This document shows, piece by piece, positions 1 through 9,186 of a stretch of 64,000 nt of DNA. The notes beneath the pieces are model-generated. The model did no database searches, was not told the DNA's origin, and worked only from the letters and a program-made list of their open reading frames with translations. The first letter of the stretch is position 1. Every line of letters begins with the position of its first letter. Origin of the DNA: Bog-473 sp963737745. GTDB lineage: Bacteria > Actinomycetota > Acidimicrobiia > Acidimicrobiales > RAAP-2. The translations under genes were made by a program, and so were the position numbers. Location of the stretch: the NCBI GenBank assembly GCA_963737745.1, contig CAVTTR010000008.1, positions 62,001-126,000 of the forward strand, read 5' to 3'.

Positions 1-939
1 CACCAGATCGAGACCCGTGACCAGCTCGGTCACGCCGTGCTCGACCTGGAGGCGGGTGTTCATCTCCAAGAAGTAGAACTCGTCCCCGTCCACGAGGAAC
101 TCGACCGTCCCCACGCCCCGGTAGTCCACCGAGACGGCGGCGGCGACCGCGGCGCGCCACATCCCTTCACGCGTGGCCTCACCCACCAGAACCGCCGGCG
201 CCTCTTCGACGATCTTTTGGTGCCGGCGCTGCACTGAACACTCCCGGTCGAAGAGGTGCACCGCGTGCCCAAGGGCGTCGCCGATGATCTGCACCTCGAC
301 GTGACGCGGCGAAGTGACGTAGCGCTCGAGAAACACCTCGTCCGAAGCGAACGCCGCGGCCGCCTCTCGTTGGCCAGCGGTCACCGCTTCCACGAGCTCG
401 CCGACCTGTGACACGAGACGCATGCCACGCCCGCCACCGCCCGCGGCCGCCTTGACCAGCAGGGGGTAGCCGACCTGCGCCGCGGCGCGCTCCAGTTCTT
501 CTGAACCCGCGCCGGATGGTACGACCACACTGGGGAGAACCGGGACCCCGGCGGCGGAAACCGTCTCTTTCGCCCGTACCTTGTGGCCCATGACGCGCAT
601 GGACTCGGGAGTCGGCCCGATCCACAGGATCCCGGCTGCGGCGCAGGCCTCGGGCAGGATCGGGTTCTCGGAGAGAAATCCGTAACCCGGGTGCAGCGCG
701 TCCGCCCCGGCCCGCTGGGCTAACTCCACCAATGCGTCGGGGTTCAGGTACGTCTCCGCCGGTGTGCGCCCGGATAGATGCAGCGCCAGGTCGGCTTCTC
801 CGACATAGGGCGCCGCATCGTCTTCGGCCGTATACACCGCCACGGCCTCGAGACCCCTGTCGTGCGCCCCCCGGATGATGCGCCGCGCGATCTCTCCCCG
901 GTTGGCCACCAGGATCCGCCGTAGTCGGACGGGGGCCAC
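1..939 (-). CDS. Biotin carboxylase (alpha) subunit of an acyl-CoA carboxylase, 3' end outside window
   Basis: The first 313 residues are visible; the gene runs off the left edge. It carboxylates biotin with ATP and bicarbonate for the partner carboxyltransferase. The N-terminus has the biotin-carboxylase motif ILVANRGEIARRII, then LHPGYGFLSEN, the ATP-grasp glycine loop KAAAGGGGRGMR and, near the break, LEMNTRLQVEH. The GTG start overlaps the upstream carboxyltransferase stop by one base (TAGTG), so the two subunits look translationally coupled. The missing C-terminus should hold the biotinyl domain. Substrate is not determined; neighbouring enoyl-CoA hydratase and acyl-CoA dehydrogenase genes favour a methylcrotonyl- or geranyl-CoA type enzyme over acetyl/propionyl-CoA carboxylase. 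Confidence 0.93.
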   Translation of the reverse strand, partial: MAPVRLRRILVANRGEIARRIIRGAHDRGLEAVAVYTAEDDAAPYVGEADLALHLSGRTPAETYLNPDALVELAQRAGADALHPGYGFLSENPILPEACAAAGILWIGPTPESMRVMGHKVRAKETVSAAGVPVLPSVVVPSGAGSEELERAAAQVGYPLLVKAAAGGGGRGMRLVSQVGELVEAVTAGQREAAAAFASDEVFLERYVTSPRHVEVQIIGDALGHAVHLFDRECSVQRRHQKIVEEAPAVLVGEATREGMWRAAVAAAVSVDYRGVGTVEFLVDGDEFYFLEMNTRLQVEHGVTELVTGLDLV

Positions 940-2565
940 TAGTGCCGGACCACGCCGAAAGTGCCGGTACCCGCGACGGGAGCCGAGTGAACCGCAGTCA
1001 AGGCGATCCCCAGCACGGTTCGGGTGTCACGCGGGTCGATGACGCCGTCGTCCCAGAGGCGACCGGTGGCGAAGAACGCGGTCGACTCTTCTTCGATCTG
1101 CGCCTCCGTGGCCGCCGTGAGTGCATCGTCCGCCGGTTGGTCGAACGGACGACCCGCCGCTGCGGCAGCGTTACGGCGCACGATGGAGAGGACGCCGGCC
1201 AGCTGCTTCGGACCCATGACCGCGATGCGGTGGTTGGGCCAGGTGAAGACGAATCGTGGATCGTAGGCTCGTCCCGCCATGGCATAGTTCCCGGCTCCGT
1301 AACTGGCACCGACCATCAGCGTCAGGTGGGGCACAGTGGAGTTGGAGACGGCGTTGATCAACTTGGCCCCGTCCTTGATGATCCCTCCTTGCTCGTAGCG
1401 GGTGCCGACCATGAATCCCGTGATGTTCTGCACGAAGATGATCGGTGTATCGCTGCGGTTGCAAAGCTGGATGAACTGGGCCCCCTTCTGTGCCTCCTCG
1501 GAGAAGAGGATGCCGTTGTTCGCCACCACGCCTACGGGATACCCGGCGAGCGAGCCCCAGCCGCATACGAGCTGTGCCCCGTAGAGGGACTTGAACTCTT
1601 CGAATCGGGATCCGTCGAGCACGCGGGCCAAGATCTCGCGCACGTCGAAGGGCACCCGCACGTCGACCGGTGCCACGCCGAGGAGTTCTTCCGCCGGATA
1701 GAGGGGTGACTCGCTCGGCCACCGTGGGCCCGGGCCGAGACGGGACCAGCGGAGGTGGCCCACAATTTCCGCGAGCTATCCCGATGGCGTCCCGTTCGTC
1801 CCGTGCCAGGTAGTCGCACAAGCCCGACGTACGGGCGTGCATGAGTGCGCCCCCTAATTCCTCTTCATCGGCTTCCTCGCCCGTCGCCATCTTGACCAGC
1901 GGGGGTCCGCCCAAAAACACCCGGGCCTGCCCTTCGATCATCACGGTGTAGTCACTCATCCCCGGGAGGTAGGCCCCACCGGCCGTCGAAGATCCGAAGA
2001 CGACGCAGATGGTCGGGATGCCCTGGGCGGAGAGTTGTGTCAGCCGGCGGAACTGCTCACCGCCCGGCACGAAGACGTCGGCTTGTCGTGGCAGGTCGGC
2101 CCCGCCCGATTCGACCAGCAGCAAAAGCGGCAGCCGATTGGCCTCCGCCACATCCATGGCGCGTAACAGCTTCTTGATCGTGGTGGGACTCGTCGTACCG
2201 CCACGGACCGTGGGATCGTTCGCAATGACGAGGCACTGCGTGTGCGAGACCTGCGCCAGGGCCACGACCATGCCCCCACCGAGCGGGTCGTCCGTCTCGA
2301 GGCCGGCGAGTGGGCTCAGTTCGAGCACTGGCGTCCCGGCATCGACGAGGGCCTCGATCCGCTCGCGCACCATCATCTTGCCCCGGGCTCGATGCCGCTC
2401 GACGTACTGCGGACCGCCGCCTCCCAACACCTCGTCGTGCAACGTCTGCACCCGCTCGACCAGTGCCGCCATGGCGCGCGCATTGGCTTCGAACTCCTCG
2501 TTCCCCGTGACCAGACGCGTCCTGATGGGCCTGCTCGTGGCCGCGGCGCTCATGGCGGTGTTCAT
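939..2565 (-). CDS. Acyl-CoA carboxylase carboxyltransferase (beta) subunit, interrupted by a one-base frameshift
   Basis: Moves CO2 from carboxybiotin to an acyl-CoA. The 5' part (to about 1770) carries RARGKMMVRERIEALVD and GGAYLPGMSDYTVM. The 3' part (from about 1763) carries NNGILFSEEAQKGAQFIQLC, NITGFMVGTRYE, GASYGAGNYAMAGRAYDP and FTWPNHRIAVMGP. Removing one base near 1766-1770 joins them (AIGIAR then EIVGHLRW) into about 541 residues, the normal family length. The chosen ATG forms an ATGA overlap with the hydratase stop; a GTG at 2583 is possible. The family match is to methylcrotonyl/geranyl-CoA carboxylase beta chains. The break is probably a sequencing error, though a true pseudogene cannot be excluded. 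Confidence 0.88.
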
Positions 2566-3326
2566 GATGCAGTGACGTCCCACGACGGGGCGCGTTTGTG
2601 CAGGAATGCGTCGATTCCTTCCGCCGCCTCATCTCTGGCGAACAGTGCGGCCGATTGCTGGCGCGCCACCTCCAGCCCTTCGGACCACGACAGCTCGATG
2701 AGTTGACCGAGAAGGACTTTGGTCGCGGCCACAGCACCGGGAGCCGACCTGAGAAAGGAATCCACTGCGGCGCGCACCCATGCGTCGAGCCCGGCCACAT
2801 CGTCGACCACGGCGGTGAGCAGGCCGGCGCGTGCCGCCTCCGTGGCGGTGAATGGCTCGCCGGTCAGGGTGGCGCGCTCGACGAACCTGCGCTCGGCCAC
2901 GCGCAGGACCGGGACGAGAATCATGGCTGGGGCCACCCCGACCCGCACCTCACTGAAGGCAAAGGAGCTGCCCTGGGTGGCCACGGCCAGGTCGCACGCC
3001 GCGATGAGTCCGATCCCTCCGGCGCGTGCGTGTCCTCCGACCCGGGCCACCACGGGTACCGCGAGGGTCGTGATGGCGTTCAGGATCTGCGGCATGCGGG
3101 ATGTCACGAGCCCCACTGGCTCGGAAAGGTCGGCGCCTGAACAAAAGACACTGCCGGTCGCGCCGAGGACCACCACTCGGACGTCCTTATCGGTGGCGGC
3201 GTGGTCGAAGCCGTGGGCCAGCTGTTCGAGCAACGTCGAAGAGAGAGCGTTGCGGTTGCGCGGAGAGTCGAGCGTCAGCGACAGAACGTGGCCCTCCTGG
3301 GCGATGTGGACCAACTCATCCGTCAC
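2562..3326 (-). CDS. Enoyl-CoA hydratase/isomerase family protein
   Basis: A 254-residue crotonase-fold protein. Oxyanion-hole segments are visible: SGADLSEPVG near residue 65 and ARAGGIGLIAACDLAVAT near residue 100, followed by AFSEVRVGVAPA. One usual glutamate of the hydratase pair is not obvious, so the exact reaction (hydratase, methylglutaconyl-CoA hydratase or isomerase) is open. It is first in a coupled unit with the two carboxylase subunits and divergent from an acyl-CoA dehydrogenase 68 bp away. That layout matches leucine (liu) or acyclic-terpene (atu) degradation clusters, where the hydratase acts after the carboxylase. Starts at GTG. Confidence 0.85.
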   Translation of the reverse strand: MTDELVHIAQEGHVLSLTLDSPRNRNALSSTLLEQLAHGFDHAATDKDVRVVVLGATGSVFCSGADLSEPVGLVTSRMPQILNAITTLAVPVVARVGGHARAGGIGLIAACDLAVATQGSSFAFSEVRVGVAPAMILVPVLRVAERRFVERATLTGEPFTATEAARAGLLTAVVDDVAGLDAWVRAAVDSFLRSAPGAVAATKVLLGQLIELSWSEGLEVARQQSAALFARDEAAEGIDAFLHKRAPSWDVTAS

Positions 3327-3394
3327 GAACCCGCAGTGTAGGGGTCACGCCCGCAGCCCGGGAGAGAGAAAATGGCCGGTGGTAGCGTTCGGTC

Positions 3395-4543
3395 GTGATC
3401 GAGACGGACGAGCACAGGGTCTTCCGCAAGACCCTGCGGGATCTCTTCGAACGTGAGATCGAACCGTACGTCGATGAGTGGGAAACAGCTCGCACCTTTC
3501 CCGCCCACGACCTCTTCCCCAAGTTGGGCGCGGTCGGTCTGCTCGGCCTGGAGTACGAGGAGGCCTACGGAGGCATGGCGGCCGACCCCTCCTTCACCCT
3601 GGTGGCGGGTGAGGAGATGGGGCGCATCAGCTGCGGCGGTGTCCCCATGGCGATGGCGGTCCAGATGTCCATGGCCACACCGGCGCTGGCACGTTATGGG
3701 ACGGCGGCTTTAAAAGAGCAGTACTTGGCCCCCTCCATCCGCGGCGAGCTGGTGGCGTCGATCGCCGTGACCGAACCGGATGCCGGCAGCGACGTTGCTG
3801 GCATCCGCACCCGCGCCGTGCGTGACGGAGACGAGTGGGTCATCAACGGCTCGAAGCTCTACATCACCAATGGAACCCAGGCCGACTGGCTCTGCCTCTT
3901 GGCCCGCACGAGCGAGGAAATCGGTTACCGCGGCATGTCGCTCATTGTCGTGCCGACGTCGCTCCCCGGCGTGGTCGTCTCACGCAAGCTGGAGAAGCTG
4001 GGCATGTGGTCGAGCGACACGGCCGAGCTGGCCTTCGTCGATGTCCGAGTACCTGTGACCAACACCATCGGCGAAATAGGACGCGGCTTTCAACAACAAA
4101 TGGTGCAATTCCAAGCGGAACGGCTCATCACGCTGTACAAGCAGGTCGGCGCGATCGAGCTGGCGCTCCAACGCACACAGACCTATCTCCGCCAGCGCCA
4201 GGCGTTCGGCCAGCCACTCCTGGCCAACCAGCATCTGCAATTCGTGCTGGCCGAACTCGGGGCTCGCCATGACATGCTCAAGCACTATGCCCGCGCTGCC
4301 GTGGATGCCCTCGATCGCGGGGAGGACGTCACTCGATTCGCCACCGTCGGCAAGTTGATGGGCTCACGCTTGCAACGCGAGGTGGCAGACGTGGCCCTGC
4401 AGTTTCACGGCGGTATTGCGTACATGGCCGAGCACTGGGCTTCCCGCTTCTACCGGGACACCCGCCTCGATTCCATCGGCGCCGGGGCAGATGAGGTGAT
4501 GCTCCGCGTCCTGTCGAGGATGGACGGCTACTCGGTGGAGTAA
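3395..4543 (+). CDS. Acyl-CoA dehydrogenase
   Basis: A 382-residue FAD flavoprotein that oxidises an acyl-CoA to the trans-2-enoyl-CoA and passes electrons to ETF. Family signatures: AVTEPDAGSDVAGIRTRA near residue 130, KLYITNGTQADW near residue 153, QAFGQPLLANQ near residue 269, and LQFHGGIAYMAEHWASRFYRD close to the C-terminus. Starts at GTG. It is transcribed divergently from the hydratase-carboxylase unit, so it plausibly supplies the enoyl-CoA that unit carboxylates (isovaleryl- or citronellyl-CoA dehydrogenase role, inferred). Confidence 0.92.
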   Translation: MIETDEHRVFRKTLRDLFEREIEPYVDEWETARTFPAHDLFPKLGAVGLLGLEYEEAYGGMAADPSFTLVAGEEMGRISCGGVPMAMAVQMSMATPALARYGTAALKEQYLAPSIRGELVASIAVTEPDAGSDVAGIRTRAVRDGDEWVINGSKLYITNGTQADWLCLLARTSEEIGYRGMSLIVVPTSLPGVVVSRKLEKLGMWSSDTAELAFVDVRVPVTNTIGEIGRGFQQQMVQFQAERLITLYKQVGAIELALQRTQTYLRQRQAFGQPLLANQHLQFVLAELGARHDMLKHYARAAVDALDRGEDVTRFATVGKLMGSRLQREVADVALQFHGGIAYMAEHWASRFYRDTRLDSIGAGADEVMLRVLSRMDGYSVE

Positions 4544-4560
4544 CTCGGTCCCTTATTCCG

Positions 4561-4586
4561 GCGAGACAGCTTCTCCCATGTCTCGC
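4561..4586. terminator. Hairpin between convergent genes
   Basis: Perfect 8-bp inverted repeat (GCGAGACA / TGTCTCGC) with a 10-nt loop, lying between the ends of the acyl-CoA dehydrogenase and the convergent small gene. It has no clear U-tract, so it may be a bidirectional terminator of a type usual in high-GC actinobacteria. Function is inferred from position. Confidence 0.5.
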
Positions 4587-4601
4587 GCCAGAGCTCGAGC
4601 G

Positions 4602-4877
4602 TCAGCCCAGCGGAAGTCCGGGCGCCTCGGCCAACGAGGGGTCCCGACCCGGGCGTGAGGAGGAGGCATACAACTGGTCAGGCCGAAAGGAGCGCACGGC
4701 ACGGTCCCCCTTGCGGCCACCCACCACCTCCACCCATTCTTCGCCCGTCTCGATGTTGGCCACGTGAGCCACGAAGGACCACGAGGCGCCCCGGATGCGG
4801 GTGCCCACCACCTGCACAGCATCTCCGGCCTGCAGCCCCGCCCAACGGGTATTGCGTCGCAGATCAGCCGGTGGCAT
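4602..4877 (-). CDS. Small conserved actinobacterial protein of unknown function
   Basis: 91 residues. The central part (GLQAGDAVQVVGTRIRGASW, then VAHVANIETGEEWVEVVGG and RAVRSFRPDQLYA) resembles a small, widespread actinobacterial family with a beta-rich core; no function is known to me. The ATG start is clear and codon use matches its neighbours. Its 3' end is convergent with the acyl-CoA dehydrogenase and separated from it by a hairpin; its 5' end is about 110 bp from the divergent nuclease gene. Same-frame extension to 4882 in another reading frame was ignored. Confidence 0.7.
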   Translation of the reverse strand: MPPADLRRNTRWAGLQAGDAVQVVGTRIRGASWSFVAHVANIETGEEWVEVVGGRKGDRAVRSFRPDQLYASSSRPGRDPSLAEAPGLPLG

Positions 4878-4990
4878 CGCACATCACCATACGGACTCTT
4901 TTTAGTGCACGAGGCTCAGGGACGTGGACGCCACGCGCCGTGAATGTGGAATCACCGGCTTTGTCACAGCCTCGTTCTATCCTGGCTCAT

Positions 4991-5764
4991 ATGGCGCTCG
5001 ATCTTCCCCGCACTCTGACGCCATCCAAGGTCACCGCATTCACGAACTGCCCGTTGGCTTTTCGTTTTTCGGTCCTCGAGCACCGCCCCGAACCGCCCTC
5101 CCCGCACGCCGTGAAGGGCACCCTGGTGCACGCCGCCCTCGAACGCCTCTTTTGGCATCACGAGGGGCCCGATCGCACCCCCGCTGCCGCGGCGCACGAG
5201 TTGGCCCTGGCCTGGAAGGAATTAGCCGACGATCCCGAGTTCGTCGAGCTGGGCCTGACGACCGAAAATGCGGCATCGTTCCTGGCCGACGCACAGATGC
5301 TGATCGAGAACTATTTCCGCCTCGAGGATCCCACGGTGACGCGCACCATCGGGGTGGAGCTCGGAGTCGAAATCGTGCAGGACGGGATGAGGCTGCGCGG
5401 CATCATCGACCGTCTTGACATAGGCCCCCAGGGCGACTTGATCGTGGTCGACTACAAAACCGGGCGAGCGCCCTCGGAGCGCTTCGAACACGGCCGCATG
5501 ACCGGGGTCCAGACCTACGCCTTGCTCTGCGAAAGGCTTCTCGGACGCGTGCCCAGCGAAGTGCGCCTCCTCCATCTGCGCGAGCCCCTCACTATCGCCG
5601 CCGTCCCCACGGCACAAACGCTGCGGGGGCAAAAAATCCGGACGTCTGCGGTCTGGGGCGCGATCGAGCGGGCGTGCGTGAGCGAGGACTTTCGTCCCCG
5701 GGTGGGTCCGCTCTGCCAGTTCTGCCACTTCAAGCCGTCCTGCCCCGCCTTCAACGCAGCGTGA
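4991..5764 (+). CDS. RecB-family PD-(D/E)XK nuclease
   Basis: A 257-residue single-domain nuclease of the RecB/Cas4-like superfamily. The catalytic core reads GTLVHAALE (conserved His), RLRGIIDRLD (first Asp) and LIVVDYKTGRAPS (the D-x-K pair with downstream Gly). A C-terminal CQFCHFKPSCPAF cluster has three cysteines plus the upstream N-terminal Cys of FTNCPLAFRF, the four-cysteine arrangement that binds [4Fe-4S] in AddB/Cas4-type enzymes. Start is the ATG just downstream of the in-frame upstream sequence, placed where homology begins. No cas genes or CRISPR array are nearby, so a repair role is more likely. Confidence 0.88.
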   Translation: MALDLPRTLTPSKVTAFTNCPLAFRFSVLEHRPEPPSPHAVKGTLVHAALERLFWHHEGPDRTPAAAAHELALAWKELADDPEFVELGLTTENAASFLADAQMLIENYFRLEDPTVTRTIGVELGVEIVQDGMRLRGIIDRLDIGPQGDLIVVDYKTGRAPSERFEHGRMTGVQTYALLCERLLGRVPSEVRLLHLREPLTIAAVPTAQTLRGQKIRTSAVWGAIERACVSEDFRPRVGPLCQFCHFKPSCPAFNAA

Positions 5765-5774
5765 CGCTGGCGTC

Positions 5775-6362
5775 GTGACGCGCTTCGACGAAACGGTCGA
5801 TGCTGCCTTCGATTCGCTGCGGGGGCAGCCCCAGATCGATCAGGCGGCCGCCACTGTTTCGAATCTGGCCGATTACGGGCTTGTCTGGGTGGCCTTGGCG
5901 CTCTACAAGGCCCGGCGCCGCGGCCCGAACCGTCGCCGCGCCATTGCCGCCTTGGGTTTGGCCGGCGTCAGCTCCTACGCAGTCAACCGGGCCGTCAAGT
6001 CTGCCGTGCAGCGTGAGCGTCCCGACGACCATCTTGAAGCGTCGGTGCGCACCCCGTCGAGCAGCAGCTTCCCGAGCGGGCACACGTTGGCCGCGTTCTG
6101 CACCGCCTTCGCCCTGGCCGAATCGGCCCCCGAGACGGCGGCCTATGTGGGCTTCGCCGGGGCCGTGGCCGCCAGCCGTATCCACTTGCGGGCCCATCAC
6201 CCGAGCGACGTGGTGGGTGGGGCGGCCATCGGTTCGCTGCTGGGCCTAGGGCTCCGACCCATCCTCAACCGGGTCACTCCGGGGACCCGCCGCCGACGCC
6301 AAAAGGCGACTCGGGCGGGCAGGGGAATGGGATCTGACGGCTACGTGTTGAAAAGGTTATGA
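5775..6362 (+). CDS. PAP2-family phosphatase
   Basis: 195 residues. All three type-2 phosphatidic acid phosphatase motifs are present: K-x6-RP (KSAVQRERP, near residue 75), PSGH (near residue 98) and SR-x5-H-x3-D (SRIHLRAHHPSD, near residue 134). Hydrophobic stretches around the motifs fit a membrane-associated lipid or undecaprenyl-pyrophosphate phosphatase; substrate is unknown. Starts with GTG 10 bp after the nuclease, and its stop overlaps the ATG of the next gene (TTATGA), so nuclease, phosphatase and DsbA-like genes probably share a transcript. Confidence 0.88.
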   Translation: MTRFDETVDAAFDSLRGQPQIDQAAATVSNLADYGLVWVALALYKARRRGPNRRRAIAALGLAGVSSYAVNRAVKSAVQRERPDDHLEASVRTPSSSSFPSGHTLAAFCTAFALAESAPETAAYVGFAGAVAASRIHLRAHHPSDVVGGAAIGSLLGLGLRPILNRVTPGTRRRRQKATRAGRGMGSDGYVLKRL

Positions 6363-6958
6363 AGCCATTCGCTGTCACCTGGGACTACCGCTGTCCCTTC
6401 GCCCGTAATGTCCACGAACACCTCCTGGCCGGGTTGGCGGACGGTGCCGGTTGGGACGTCAGCTTTCTGCCCTTCACGCTGACCCAGGTCCACGTGCCCG
6501 AAGGCGGAACGCCGGCATGGGACGATCCGGCCAAGAAGAACGAGCTGGTCGCTTTGGCCGCGGGCGTGGTCGTGCGCGACCAGTACCCCGAACAGTTCGG
6601 CGCCGTGCACCATGCGCTCTTCGCGGCCCGCCATGACGAAGGGCTCGACCTCCGTGACCCGGCGGTTGTGAGCCGCGTTCTCGACGCGCACGGCGTTCCG
6701 AGCGACAAGGTGCTGGCCGAAATAGACGGTGGTGGGCCGATCGACCAGATCAAGCAGGCCTACGAGGAAGCCGTCTCGACATGGAGCGTCTTCGGTGTCC
6801 CGACGTTCATCGTCGACGACCGCGCCGTCTTCGTGCGGTTGATGAGTCGACCCCAGGGTGACGCGTCACTGGCTCGGCGCTCCATAGAGAACGTCGTAGC
6901 GCTCATCGACGATCAGCCTGACCTCAACGAGTTCAAGTACACGACGCTCAACCGCTGA
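6359..6958 (+). CDS. DsbA-family thioredoxin-fold protein
   Basis: A 199-residue DsbA/FrnE-like protein. The N-terminal active-site region is WDYRCPFARN: only the first cysteine of a CxxC is present (CPFA), so it cannot run a normal dithiol-disulfide cycle and may be isomerase- or GST-kappa-like. The cis-proline loop is conserved (FGVPTFIVDDRAVF). There is no signal peptide, so it should be cytoplasmic. The ATG overlaps the phosphatase stop by four bases. Its 3' end is convergent with the LLM oxidoreductase, 17 bp away. Confidence 0.85.
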   Translation: MKPFAVTWDYRCPFARNVHEHLLAGLADGAGWDVSFLPFTLTQVHVPEGGTPAWDDPAKKNELVALAAGVVVRDQYPEQFGAVHHALFAARHDEGLDLRDPAVVSRVLDAHGVPSDKVLAEIDGGGPIDQIKQAYEEAVSTWSVFGVPTFIVDDRAVFVRLMSRPQGDASLARRSIENVVALIDDQPDLNEFKYTTLNR

Positions 6959-6975
6959 GCTCGAGCGGTCCGGTC

Positions 6976-7899
6976 CTACTCAGCCCGAGCCAGCTCGCTC
7001 AATAACGAATAGGTCCGCGCCCTCTCCTCTCGGGTGCCAACGACGGAGGCCACGAAGTCCGTTGCTCCCACCTCGGCCAGTTTTTCGATCGATGCCGCCA
7101 CGGCCTCCTCGTCGCCGAGCAGCGCAACGTCCGCCGCGCTGCTCGCACCCTCCTTGTCCAACATAGCTTTGTAGGAGGGCAGGTTCGGGTAAATGCGGAA
7201 TTCCTCGTTTACCCGTTCTCTCGACCCTTCAATGTCCGCCGTGACCGATACCGGGAGGGCCACGACGATGCGGGGGGCGGGACGTCCCTCCTTTTCGGCC
7301 GCCGCTCGAATGACCGGGGAAATGTGCGACGCAATGGTCTGGATACCCGTCATCCAGGTGACCGTGCCGTCGGTCACGCGGCCCGCCAGTTTGAGCATGG
7401 TTTCGCCGAGCGCCGCCACCAGCACCGGCGGCGGCGCTGCACCACGGAGCTCGAGGGGCGTGAAGGCACGGGTCGTGACGCGCTCGCCCACCATGTCGAC
7501 CTTTTCACCGCGGAGGAGGGGCATGAGAGAGGCCAGGTACTCCCTCATGTAACCGGCTGGCTTGTCATAACTGAGGCCCCACACGTTCTCCACCACCAGC
7601 TGATGCGAGAGCCCCACGCCCAAAATGAGGCGGTTGTCGGTGGCCCATTGCACGGTGAGCGCTTGCTGGGCCAGCATCATCGGATGACGTGGGTAAATGG
7701 GCACCACGCCGGTACCGAGGCCGATCCCGGGCACCATCGCCCCCACCGTGGCCAGAAGGGTCAGGGCATCGGGCCCGAAGATCTGAAGGGCCCAGGCATG
7801 GTCGAATCCGGCTTCGGCGAGACGCCGCAGCTCGTCGACGGTGTCAGGCAAAGAATGGTCGACGTTGATCATGCTGCCGATGCCTAGAGGTTTAGCCAT
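6976..7899 (-). CDS. LLM-class (luciferase-like) F420/flavin-dependent oxidoreductase
   Basis: A 307-residue TIM-barrel luciferase-like monooxygenase. Recognisable: GLGTGVVPIYPRHPMMLAQQ near residue 75, then RLILGVGLSHQLVVENVWG, and GRVTDGTVTWMTG in the C-terminal half. In actinobacteria this subfamily commonly uses reduced F420; the substrate cannot be predicted. The ATG chosen gives a standard length; a much longer in-frame extension runs antisense to purK and was discarded. It is divergent from purK, with starts 36 bp apart. Confidence 0.88.
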   Translation of the reverse strand: MAKPLGIGSMINVDHSLPDTVDELRRLAEAGFDHAWALQIFGPDALTLLATVGAMVPGIGLGTGVVPIYPRHPMMLAQQALTVQWATDNRLILGVGLSHQLVVENVWGLSYDKPAGYMREYLASLMPLLRGEKVDMVGERVTTRAFTPLELRGAAPPPVLVAALGETMLKLAGRVTDGTVTWMTGIQTIASHISPVIRAAAEKEGRPAPRIVVALPVSVTADIEGSRERVNEEFRIYPNLPSYKAMLDKEGASSAADVALLGDEEAVAASIEKLAEVGATDFVASVVGTREERARTYSLLSELARAE

Positions 7900-7935
7900 T
7901 GTCTCGCTGGGCTCCTCGCCTAGTGTGCCGGAGAT

Positions 7936-9186
7936 GTGCGGAACACTGATCCGGCCGAGGCTAGCCACCTGAGCGCCCACCACGTCGGTGTGGTCGGTGC
8001 CGGACAATTGGCGCGCATGGCCGCCGAGGCCGCGAGCGCCCTGGGCCTCTCGGTGGCGGTGCTGGCCGAGAGGCCCGACGACGCTGCCTGCGCTGTGGCA
8101 TCCGAAGTGCTGCTGGGGTCGCCCCTCGTCGAAGCGGAACTGCGATCGTTGGCTGATCGGGTTGACGTCGTGACGTTCGACCACGAGCAGGTCGATCTGG
8201 CCATCATCTCTTCCCTCGTCGAGGATGGCGTCGTCGTTCGACCTGGCCGCCAGACGCTGGAGATGGCCGTCGACAAGGCACACATGCGAGCCGTCCTGGT
8301 CCAGAACGGCATCCCGGTTCCCGCCCACATCGTGCTGGACGTGAGCCGCCCGGACGCGGCGGCAAACGAGGTCGAGGGCGTCGGAGCCGTCGTCCGCTTC
8401 GCTGAAGAACATGGATGGCCACTGGTTCTCAAGACGGCCCGAGGCGGCTACGACGGCAAGGGCGTCTGGGTGGTGCACGACCGGGTCGAGGCCGCTTCGG
8501 TGCTGGACCCCGTCTCGGGCAGGGTTCTGGTGGAAGAACTGGTTCCCTTCGAAGCGGAGCTGGCGGTCATGGTGGCCCGCAGTCCCTCCGGGGAGATCGT
8601 CACCTGGCCCGCCACCGAGACGGCCCAGGTCGATGGCGTCTGCCGCGAGGTTCTCGTCCCCGGCCGACTTCCCCCCGAGGTGGTCGAGCGCGCCGATGCC
8701 GTCGGCCGGCAAATTGCCGAGATCGCCGGTGCCGTCGGTGTCTTGGCGGTCGAGCTCTTCTGGTCGGGCGGCGTGCTCATGGTCAACGAGATCGCGGCCC
8801 GGCCTCATAACTCGGGTCACTGGACCATCGAGGGTGCGGTCACCTCCCAATTCGAGAACCATCTCCGGGCAGTGCTCGATCTTCCCCTTGGATCGACCGC
8901 CCTCCAACACGCGCAGGTGGCAAATGTCAATGTTTTCGGTGGCCCCGACGGAGGCGATCCGACTGCCCTGTTGCCTCTGGGCTTGCGCGTGGAAGGGGCT
9001 CACATCCACCTGTATGGCAAAGAGGCCAGGCCCGGACGCAAACTAGGACACGTGACCGTGTGCGGAGATGATGCCGACGTCGTACGCCAGCGCGCCTGGA
9101 AGGCGGCTTTGGCCCTGCACACGCCTCATCCGGCCGGGCTCAGACTGCCGAGTGGGCTCCTCCACGCCGATGAGATGGCCTCGTGA
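7936..9186 (+). CDS. purK: N5-carboxyaminoimidazole ribonucleotide synthetase PurK
   Basis: 416 residues. Catalyses ATP- and bicarbonate-dependent conversion of AIR to N5-CAIR in purine synthesis. The N-terminal dinucleotide-like motif is VGVVGAGQLARM, followed by the ATP-grasp segments LKTARGGYDGKGVWVV and VLVEELVPFEAELAVMVAR, and the C-terminal VNEIAARPHNSGHWTIEGA that is diagnostic of PurK. It starts with GTG, and its TGA overlaps the purE GTG by four bases (GTGA), so the two pathway steps are coupled. Confidence 0.96.
   Translation: MRNTDPAEASHLSAHHVGVVGAGQLARMAAEAASALGLSVAVLAERPDDAACAVASEVLLGSPLVEAELRSLADRVDVVTFDHEQVDLAIISSLVEDGVVVRPGRQTLEMAVDKAHMRAVLVQNGIPVPAHIVLDVSRPDAAANEVEGVGAVVRFAEEHGWPLVLKTARGGYDGKGVWVVHDRVEAASVLDPVSGRVLVEELVPFEAELAVMVARSPSGEIVTWPATETAQVDGVCREVLVPGRLPPEVVERADAVGRQIAEIAGAVGVLAVELFWSGGVLMVNEIAARPHNSGHWTIEGAVTSQFENHLRAVLDLPLGSTALQHAQVANVNVFGGPDGGDPTALLPLGLRVEGAHIHLYGKEARPGRKLGHVTVCGDDADVVRQRAWKAALALHTPHPAGLRLPSGLLHADEMAS

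Noticed and set aside
4991..5764. Cas4 of a CRISPR-Cas system
   Set aside because: Fold and cysteines fit, but there are no other cas genes or array; a RecB-like repair nuclease is likelier.
6976..9009. 677-residue minus-strand ORF as one gene
   Set aside because: Only its 3' half encodes the LLM protein; the remainder is antisense to purK.
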